From Ariolimax columbianus (lineage: Eukaryota; Mollusca; Gastropoda; Stylommatophora; Arionidae): 64,000 nt of DNA. Of this stretch, positions 56,391-64,000 are shown piece after piece. The first letter of the stretch is position 1; every line of letters starts with the position of its first letter. The notes under the pieces were generated by a model. The model saw only the letters and a program-made list of their open reading frames with translations. It ran no database searches and was not told the DNA's origin. Position numbers and translations under genes: made by a program. The stretch lies in NCBI GenBank assembly GCA_036924085.1, contig JAVGWX010000004.1:13266454-13330453 (forward strand). Direction: 5' to 3'.

Positions 56391-56700
56391 TGAAGGCCTT
56401 TAATGGAATGAGCGAAGCGTAAGTCGATATTCACGTATATGAGGCCTTTTTTCGTTCGCATAATTTCTATATTCCCGAAGACGGTGTGAGTTTCACTATA
56501 TTTTTATTGTGTGCATGTCAGCCCAGTGCATCCGACTTCGGCACGCATTTTTATGTAAAGGTCTGCTTCCTCTTGTATTTTCTAATGGTTTGCTTCCCCG
56601 GGGTAACGGCAGGTGCTGTGATGGGGATCGAACTCAGCAGCTTCGGGTTGTGAGCCGTGTCACCTAACCACTAGCCCACTCCGTTCCCTCAATTGGTTAA
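56391..56700 (-). mobile_element. tRNA-derived SINE with SINE-A-like core
   Basis: On the minus strand: GAGTGGGCTAGTGGTTAGGT (A box), GCTGAGTTCGATCCCCATC (B box), GTTACCCCGGGGAAGCAAAC, AATGCGTGCCGAAGTCGGAT, GCACTGGGCTGACATGCACA and a 3' part ending near AAAGGCC. The core GCCGAAGTCGGATG is shared with SINE-A (GCTGAAGTCGGATG), although the rest differs, which suggests exchange of a central domain. Confidence 0.78.
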
Positions 56701-56759
56701 TTGAATATCAACATGAACAAACCCATAGTTTCTTACATTCAACACTTATAAACAACAAG

Positions 56760-57590
56760 TCAATCATGCTGGAGGTAGAGCCATTGGAAGAAGTGGGTAT
56801 ATTTACCTATTTGGGTAACACCATTGACACACCAGGCTGTACAGATACAGATGTAAGGTTCAGAATTGAAAAGTTAGGGGCATTCCTGACACTAAACAGC
56901 AAATGAAGATCGAGAGACATCAAGATTATCACCACAGTAAGAATATTCAACGGCTGTGTAATGCCGGTATTATTGTAAGGAGCGGAGACACGGAAAACCA
57001 TCACGGCTATACTACTCAGACTTCAGTCATTCGTTAACAGATGGCTATGAAGGAAAATGGACATAAAGTGGCAGGACATGGGGAGGAATGAAGACCTATG
57101 TGAAATGAGCGATCAACAGCTACAACCAATTAAGCGAAGAGAAAATGGGGCAAATGATGGAGCATACACTACGGAAGGCAGCGTGCAACACAGCCAGATA
57201 TGCCCTTTCGTGAATTTCTTAGGGAAAAGAGGGAGGGAGAAGGGAGAGAGAGAGAGGTAGAGAGAGAGGGGGAGGGAGAGAGAGGAAGGGAAGGAGTGAG
57301 GGATGGAGGGAGAGAGAGAGGGGGAGTGAGATAGAGATAGAGAGAAAGTGTGAGAGAGAGAGGGAGTGAGAGAGAGAGCTAGAGAGACAGGAAGAGGTAG
57401 ACCCAAAAATACAATGAGAAAATGTGAGAATGAACTAAGATCAAATGATTCCGTATGGAGAGGGTCAGAGAGAGCAGCGCAGGATCGTGTATGCTGTCAA
57501 GATGTTGTCAATGCACTATGCACGGTCAGAAGCGAAGCGCTTTGATTGACTGATTGATTGATTGACTGATTGATTGATTGACTAACTGAA
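56760..57590 (+). pseudogene. RTE-like LINE C-terminus with GA expansion
   Basis: Frames give EVEPLEEVGIFTYLGNTIDT, PGCTDTDVRFRIEKLGAFLT, RIFNGCVMPVLL, RLQSFVNRWL and, after the GA-rich block at 57225-57385, GRGRPKNTMRKCENELRS and AAQDRVCCQDVVNALCTVRS. This is the thumb-to-C-terminus order of RTE ORFs. Stops and shifts are frequent. It ends in a TTGA/CTGA short-repeat tail at 57541-57590. Confidence 0.8.
57225..57385. repeat. (GA)n-rich block inside the RTE remnant
   Basis: Purine-only GAGAGAGGGAG sequence separating two parts of the LINE C-terminus that are normally close. Confidence 0.88.
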
Positions 57591-58689
57591 ATGGGTTAGT
57601 GGGAATTAAACTACAAGACAAGAAGCACTTAAACGACGCATACCTCAGTCAATGGCTTATTACTAGAAGATTAGAATAATAGAACGTAGAAAAGGAAGAA
57701 GAATGCAACAGAAAATATAGGTAATGAACTATGGACCCAATTGTAATAATAATATACGTCTTAGGGGTTCTAAGGTTTACAAGGACAGGCTCCATGTCCT
57801 CTTTCGATCATGTGGTTAATTGCGACAAACGAGTTGTGAATGGGATTAGCAAACAACACGTAAGACCAGTGCTATGAAACCCTGACTGTAAACACGTCAA
57901 TACAGGCTTCCTGCAAGGAACTGGCTGCAGCATTGGACGTCTACTATTCTCTTGGAGCGACAAGGCAAATCAATCAATAATTACATTAGCTTGAAAATAT
58001 GAAAAAAGATGAAAACAACAACGGTGTTAAAGGAAAGATAAGAGGATAGGAGAAACAATAACTAATTGTAATAATATCCATCATGATATTATTTAGAAAA
58101 AATAATAAAAGTAAGGATAAATAAAAGACAAATAATCCGAGGACGAAGAAGGAGCAGGCGATTTCAGTGATTCTAGAGTAGGCCAGTTTATGGGCCCTAA
58201 AACAATCTTTTACGGAAATATGTTTTCATTGTAGCCTTTTTATTCCAGCCAAGATTTAATGGCTTTACTAGACCCAAGGTTGTCGAGTACTCTGGCTGCA
58301 ATGAACCCTGAGCAAATCAGCATAGATTATGAAAGTGACAGTATGCTAATGTTTTATTTTCAAATTGAGGGTCCTTTCCTCCGAGCCAAGTTTGTCAGGT
58401 TTGTTAGACATCTTCTCCAGATTCACAGTTGGTCGTAGATTTAGTATTCAAGATGTATGGTGTTTAAATCAAAAGTTGATATCGATACGGGACTTGTGTT
58501 TTAATTGACACAGATAAACGGCGTTGCAATTGTGTCAATGCCAAAGGTGGAGATCACCAGGTAAAGGTTGCAGGTCTGTGTTGACAAGAATGGCTAGCCG
58601 GTAGAGGTTCCTTGACATTATTTTAGGACATTAACGTGAATGGGATGTCATGTATTATGCTGTATACGTACTTTAATATTGATTCGAAA
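57591..58689. other. No gene seen
   Basis: About 1.1 kb AT-rich sequence. No motif recognised. Confidence 0.5.
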
Positions 58690-58862
58690 TGTCAGAGTTA
58701 GCTGTAAATCCCTTTATGTCCAACAACCAGAACGTAAATCCCTTTATGTCCTTCAACCACAACGTAAATCCCTTTATGTCCTATAACCACAACGCAAATC
58801 CCTTTATGCCCCACAACCACAACGTAAATCCTTTTATATCCCACAAGCACAACCTAAAAGCA
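58690..58862. repeat. 30-bp tandem repeat, 5-6 copies
   Basis: The unit is GTAAATCCCTTTATGTCCTA then CAACCACAAC, giving a NVNPFMSYNH decapeptide repeat in one frame. It is short and has no other coding support. Confidence 0.9.
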
Positions 58863-59011
58863 AAACAAAATCAGAATAATTACTAAATGGCCACAGACAC
58901 TGGGCTCTGAGTGTACACCGAGAAGAGACACAGATTGTCATAATAATAACACTCAATGACAACCATGTTATACTGGGAGACATGGAACTAAAAGAGGTAG
59001 AAGCATTCATA

Positions 59012-59776
59012 AATGAGACGTGTTCAAATGAAACTGTACCAAACTGCAACAAGTGAACACACGTACAATGCGCACGATGACGTCACTTCTGGTGTAAACC
59101 ACACATACCAACCGTCAAGTTTGCAAAATGTCAGTATCTTCCGGCTGATAGTTTCCTCATCAGACCGTTGTAAACATGGCTGGTGTGATACGGAATCCGT
59201 TCAGACTTGATCAGCGAGCGGGGATTCGGTTTCTAACACCTGAAGGATGTCGACCAGTTGATATTCATCGCAGAATGCAGGCAGTGTATGGTGTCACAAG
59301 TGTGTCGAATACAACAGGAAAGAACTGGACAACAATGTTTAAGAAAAACACGGTCCACACGAACTACTTCATCAATTTTGGCCTGGGAAACTTCTGACGC
59401 AACAATTTGACTTCGTCTAGGGAGATCTCTCGTTAACTCACGTCCTTCTTTAAACATCGTTGTACAGTTATTCATTGTTGTCTTCGTCAACACTTTTGCC
59501 ACCATTCACTGGATGCATTCTGCGATGAATGTGGACTGGTGGACATCCTTCAGCTGTTAGAAACCGAATCACCGCTCATTGATCAACTCTGGACGGATTC
59601 CGTTTCACTCGCCATGTTTTCAACGGTCTGCTGGGGAAACTGAGTCAGAAGATAGTGACATCTTGCAAACTAGGCGGTCGGTATGTGCAGTTTACACCTG
59701 AAGTGACGTCATCGTGCGCATCGTACGTATGTTCACTTGGTGGAGTTATGTCAGGTTTATTTGAACACGCTTCTTA
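59012..59776. mobile_element. Mariner-derived foldback element, copy 2
   Basis: A 765-bp palindrome, longer than copy 1 because its left arm keeps about 40 bp (AGTGAACACACGTACAATGC, GCACGATGACGTCACTTC) that copy 1's left arm lacks. The ends are GACGTGTTCAAATGAAAC and its diverged complement GTTTATTTGAACACGCTTC. The left arm (+) encodes LDQRAGIRFLTPEGCRPVDI and HRRMQAVYGVTSVSNTTGKN; the right arm (-) encodes a TTMFKEGRELTRDLP-type stretch. The DDD catalytic domain is missing. The right end abuts (TA)n. Confidence 0.85.
59176..59397 (+). pseudogene. Mariner transposase N-terminal relic (left arm)
   Basis: A 73-codon frame beginning MAGVIRNPFRLDQRAGIRF, continuing CRPVDIHRRMQAVYG and TGKNWTTMFKK, the helix-turn-helix DNA-binding region of a mariner transposase. 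It stops at the palindrome centre. On the other strand, at 59233-59505, a separate frame gives TTMFKEGRELTRDLPRRSQ from the right arm. Confidence 0.78.
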
Positions 59777-59794
59777 TATATATAAATATATATA

Positions 59795-59866
<72 letters not shown>
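59777..59866. repeat. (TA)n microsatellite
   Basis: About 90 bp of TA with one AAATA and one TTA interruption, immediately right of the mariner foldback. Confidence 0.97.
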
Positions 59867-59868
<2 letters not shown>

Positions 59869-59970
59869 ATGCTGATGTACAGAGTGAAGCATTTGTCTAT
59901 CTAAACGATGAACGCAAATGTGTGAGGTCGAAGCTCCACGGGAGTCCTGGTCTCAAGGGAAGAAAGACCA
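59867..59970. other. No gene seen
   Basis: A 126-codon frame starting at 59655 crosses the microsatellite and is rejected as a gene. Confidence 0.5.
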
Positions 59971-59974
59971 CAGT

Positions 59975-60130
59975 GCTGTATCCTGAGTTACCTTTAGTAT
60001 TCTTGACTGCTATTCTTGCCGTTGGTCCAAGGTAGCTTATGACGAAAGAGTGAGGCCGATGACCAACGCAGTTTATTCTCACCATAATCCAAATACAGCG
60101 CAAGTGACATCTTCACGACAATGTCGCTTG
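59975..60130 (+). repeat. Dispersed repeat D2, copy 2
   Basis: Collinear with 20545-20735: ATTCTTGCCGTTGG, AAGGTAGCTTATG, GAGTGAGGCCGATG, ACGCAGTTT, TAATCCAAATACAGCGCAAG. Confidence 0.6.
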
Positions 60131-60264
60131 ATGTCGCTAAAATGGCTATCCATCGGAAACTAACGACATGTATGTATGTAACCTTTTTTATGTGTCTTCT
60201 AATCCCCAGGTGAAAAAATATATTTGTTGTATTTGATGATTCATATTTTACATACGGTGTGTTG

Positions 60265-60345
60265 TTTCAAGATGCTAGAGCGTTTGACCGAGTATTTAGA
60301 ATATTGAAATCAGAACAAGGTGTTCGAAACCTAGTTCAAGCTAAA
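60265..60345 (+). mobile_element. tRNA-like SINE head
   Basis: GATGCTAGAGCGTTTGACCG resembles an A box and GGTGTTCGAAACCTAG a B box about 35 nt later. The GCTAGAGCG phrase recalls SINE-C at 12165. A functional tRNA is unlikely because stems do not pair obviously. Confidence 0.45.
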
Positions 60346-61247
60346 TCATTTATATCAGAGAGACCGAAATGTAAAGCGGCATTTACACCTCACACATATA
60401 ATTATTCTGTTAGATACTCAGCTTGAGAAATAAAAGCAGCCCTGAAAATTTGCACTTTATTGTTTTAACCGATCAGTAAATGGCTCACTGATTGTACACT
60501 AGTCGAAAGAGCCTGCTTTGAAACAAAACTTACAAAATTAAACATACTTTCATATTTTTACCTCAAAATGTCCCAAATATTTTGCAATTTGTGTTCTAAA
60601 AGTCAAAAACGTGAAATTATCGTACAGACTCCGGTCAGCCTTGCAGTGCTAATTTTAGACTTTACAACATTCATTTTGAACATACATTTTTTTGTAAGCT
60701 AAAAATAATTTAAATCCTCTACTTTATTACATGGTAAAATTGTTTGAAACAATAATATTGTTTATTTGAGGGGCGGACCACGGAAAGTAGTCTAGCGGGC
60801 CGCAAATGAACCCAGGGCTATAGCTTTCCAATTATTTATCTGACAAGTGTGTCCCACCCATATTGGTCACTTCTGGCATAGACCGACCAGGTGGCCAGAA
60901 ACGGGTTTCATTCATTGCTACACCTGCACACCCCAGCAGAAAACAGTTCAAACCTGTGTTCTTATTTTGTTAGCTCATTTGTAACTTTCTTTGTGCGACA
61001 CGTCTTTATGCTGGTGACTTGACTTGACGAACCCCTACTGGTTTTCTTTGGGCATTGGGCTGAAGCGGGTGCTCTTCACTACTTTCTAATTTGGACAACC
61101 TTCATTAGCTTCTCCCATGAGACATCACCTGCTTTTCCTTTTCCCTCCATTGTCCTTTGACAGGTGGCCTTTGAATCCCAGTTCTACTCATTCTGTGGGT
61201 TCCAATTAAATGTATGCTGTTATATTTGTTCATTTCACCTTGGGGAT
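60346..61247. other. No gene seen
   Basis: AT-rich to about 60760, then more balanced. No motif recognised. Confidence 0.5.
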
Positions 61248-61904
<657 letters not shown>

Positions 61905-62255
61905 AGGAAGGAAGAATAACACATGGTCAGGTAAAATATGCTGATCAGATATGTTAGTCAGGGTCAGACAAAACATACTGGTCAAGACTCTCACCTTGGT
62001 TTCCTCATAGCCCCGTCTGGAAGCGGGCTATTTCATGACAGCCTGGTTAACACGATGAGTGAACGACGTGATCCCATTGTTAGTGAGCGACACGCAGATG
62101 AAACAAATCATAGCACGACCGCTTGGATGAAACCGGTCCATCTTTATCAGCACGTTTGAGATGGGAGAAAAGCGACTAAATCTCGCCACTTAACGTCCGT
62201 TTGCAGGACCCACAAAAGAGTGAACATATTCATTATGGGCATTCGAAACAACAAG
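61905..62255 (-). mobile_element. E345 dispersed element, copy 7, both ends present
   Basis: On +: ACACATGGTCAGGTAAAATA, GATATGTTAGTCAGGGTCAG, ACTCTCACCTTGGTTTCCTC, GGAAGCGGGCTATTTCATGA, CAGCCTGGTTAACACGATGA, ACGACGTGATCCCATTGTTA, CACTTAACGTCCGTTTGCAG, GTGAACATATTCATTATGGG. It carries a single copy of the 37-bp terminal segment that is tandemly repeated at 26297-26530. Confidence 0.82.
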
Positions 62256-62400
62256 AACTATCTGTCTACCTATCTAGTTTTTCTTCTCTATCTTCGAAGT
62301 ATTTGCTGCTGTGTTATGTGCCACTAATTAACGCTTGTTCTGACAACTGACAATCAAAGACTAAGCACGCTATGCTGGTACTCGTTTGTGAAGGTGTGAA
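62256..62400. other. No gene seen
   Basis: Short unique-looking sequence. Confidence 0.5.
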
Positions 62401-62755
62401 TTTAATGTGAAGGTGTTCGTATTGTGTTAAGATGTTTGAAAAATTGTAAGATGTTTGAATAATGTTAAGATGTTTGAATAATGTTAAGATGTTTGAATAA
62501 TGTTAAGATGTTTGAATAATGTTAAGATGTTTGAATGATGTTAAGATGTTTGAATAATGTTAAAATATTCGTATAATTTTAAGATATTCGTATAATGTTA
62601 AGATGTACGTGTACTGTTAAGATGTTCGTTTAATGTTAAAATATTCGTATAATGTTAAGATATTCGTGTAATGTTAAGATGTTCATTTAATGTTAAGATG
62701 TGCGTATAATGTGATGGTGTTCGTGTAATGTTAAGATGTGTGTATAATGCATGGT
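62401..62755. repeat. 19-bp minisatellite, about 18 copies
   Basis: The unit is GTTAAGATGTTTGAATAAT, drifting to GTTAAGATATTCGTATAAT in the right half. Confidence 0.93.
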
Positions 62756-62984
62756 TGTCTGTCAATTCACTATTGCTGTTCTTACCTGTTATATTCTATA
62801 CTTAGTCGTCACGTCATGATGTTCCCATAATGGTTTAGTTGGTTAGCAGCTTTACTAAGTAATAATGCATTGTAATACATTCAAAGTATCAGATGCATTA
62901 ATACATGACATACAAATTAAAATGCCACATTTTAGCAATTCAAACACATCATTATGGGGCCAAGTGCACGAGCTGACAGCAGCC
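62756..62984. other. No gene seen
   Basis: Nothing recognised. Confidence 0.5.
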
Positions 62985-63470
62985 AGCGACTTATAGCTGG
63001 CAATTTGCATCAGGGACAGCGAACCGCCGCTGGCAACGTGCATCAGTGGCAAGAAACCATAGATGGCGACTTAAATCAGGGTCAGCGAACCACTGCTGAC
63101 GACTTGCATCAGGGTTAGCCAACTGTAGCTTACTGCTTCCATTAAGGTCACAGAACTATAACTGACCACTTGCATCAGGGTCAGCAAATAATAGCGGGCC
63201 ACTTGCATCAGGGTCAGCGAACCATAGATGACCACTTGCATTAGGGTCAGCAAACCACCGCCGGCGACTTGCATCAGGGTTAGCAAATCATATCTGGCGA
63301 CTTGCATCTGGGGCAGCGAACGATAGCTGGCCACTTGCATCAGGGGCAGCGAACCACTACTGGCCACTTGCATCAGGGGCAGCGAACCACTACTGGCCAC
63401 TTGCATCTGGGCCGGCGAACAGCATTTGACTACTTGCATCAATGTCAGCGACCCACAGATGACCAAGACC
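62985..63470. repeat. 31-33-bp minisatellite, about 15 copies
   Basis: The unit is CCACTTGCATCAGGGGCAGC then GAACCACTACTGG, 33 bp in the homogeneous part, so the minus strand stays open for 133 codons. Copies towards the left are more diverged. Confidence 0.93.
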
Positions 63471-63561
63471 ATTATTTTGCCTACACTAGGGGGCCCTAGT
63501 CATTAGTATAGACTGGCCAAGGGATAGGGATCGAAGTGGGAAAGCAAACCCGGTCTTAAAA

Positions 63562-63660
63562 GTCAGCTGAAAGTAGATGTGTCGTGCCGAAATGCGTAGA
63601 TATCACAGCCTCGCTATAAACATTGACACGTCAAAACGTCCTTTTTAGGACGAATGAAGA
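63562..63660 (+). mobile_element. SINE-A copy, 3'-shortened
   Basis: GCTGAAAGTAGATGTGTCGT, GCCGAAATGCGTAGATATCA, CAGCCTCGCTATAAAC follow the SINE-A head. The right part is shortened and ends with ACGAATGAAGAAAAC. Confidence 0.7.
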
Positions 63661-64000
63661 AAACAAAGAAAGACTTGATGATTATTATGCTTCCATAATA
63701 GAGCAGGAGTTCTCAAACAATTATCAGCGGTACCCCAGGGTTCGTGATACAGTATCTGGTGATTGTTGAAACGATGATGATTGGCGGCGGGAGGAGAAAG
63801 CGAGAGGGGAGAGTAAGGGGGGGGGGGGGTGTGTTGCCTCGTGTTGGGATGTACATCAAGTGAAAGCTTGATTTCAAACCAAAACATACTGGGTTCGAAC
63901 CCCACTTCGTGTTTTGTTTGACTGGGCATGTCCGTGATTTGTGCCAATATGACAACTTCTCCACGTACAGAAATGATTGGCAAAACCACTTTACTGCGAA
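63661..64000 (+). other. Possible tRNA-like B box; G run; no gene
   Basis: ACTGGGTTCGAACCCCACTT at about 63888-63907 is a near-perfect B box, with CAAGTGAAAGCTTG about 35 nt before it as a poor A box. A SINE is plausible. GAGTTCTCAAACAATTATCA near 63707 recalls hAT-type ends but has no partner in the window. A G-rich run is at about 63818-63830. Confidence 0.35.

Noticed and set aside
63700..63730. hAT-like terminal sequence
   Set aside because: GAGTTCTCAAACAATTATCA recalls hAT ends, but no matching inverted end or 8-bp duplication is visible.

Overview
The window looks like non-coding, repeat-rich DNA from an animal genome. Its LINE families (APE-type endonuclease/RT with a C-terminal C2H2 finger, RT plus RNase H, and RTE-like), its tRNA-derived SINEs, its mariner-derived sequences and its very many minisatellites are typical of lophotrochozoans. 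A gastropod mollusc is my best guess, but that is inference. I found no convincing host protein-coding gene, rRNA or intact tRNA. Most long open frames are either retrotransposon ORFs or tandem arrays whose unit length is a multiple of three.

Layout. 0-6.2 kb: a 37-bp minisatellite, microsatellites, and 49-, 59- and 43-bp arrays; a short SINE (called SINE-A here) sits in the last unit of the 59-bp array. 6.6-10.7 kb: a nest of dead elements, namely an RTE-like LINE split by a tRNA-derived SINE and followed by a decayed RT/RNase H LINE (LINE-A). 11.5-14.6 kb: a SINE-A copy with target-site duplication (TSD), a LINE tail remnant and a degenerate GATGAGAT array. 15-19.3 kb: 34-bp arrays abutting a second LINE-A copy whose reverse-transcriptase B-motif has become a 44-bp minisatellite. 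20-27.8 kb: a dispersed-repeat copy, a 28/20-bp array of about 1.9 kb, a 37-bp array grown from the end of an unclassified dispersed element (called E345 here), and microsatellites. 28-34 kb: E345 copies between inverted copies of a repeat carrying a VNTR, then a mariner-derived foldback element and a 39-bp array. 35.4-39.5 kb: an apparently full-length LINE with a perfect 15-bp TSD. 40-48.6 kb: arrays, including one with a 352-bp higher-order period, plus a small TSD-flanked LINE fragment. 49.1-52.1 kb: a 5'-truncated RT/RNase H LINE with a perfect 14-bp TSD. 52-64 kb: SINEs, more arrays, a decayed RTE LINE tail, a second mariner foldback, microsatellites and one more E345 copy.

How the parts relate. 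The LINE at 49.1 kb and SINE-A end in the same 18-nt tail (ACGCAG followed by GAA repeats), which suggests the SINE borrows that LINE's machinery. Insertions with clean TSDs (35.4, 42.4, 49.1, 11.9 kb) look younger than the frame-broken LINE-A and RTE copies. Tandem arrays repeatedly arise from or beside mobile elements (17.1, 26.3, 57.2 kb and window start). By adding spans, tandem arrays occupy roughly a quarter of the window. All homology statements come from comparing sequences by eye within the window and from remembered family motifs; no database was searched.
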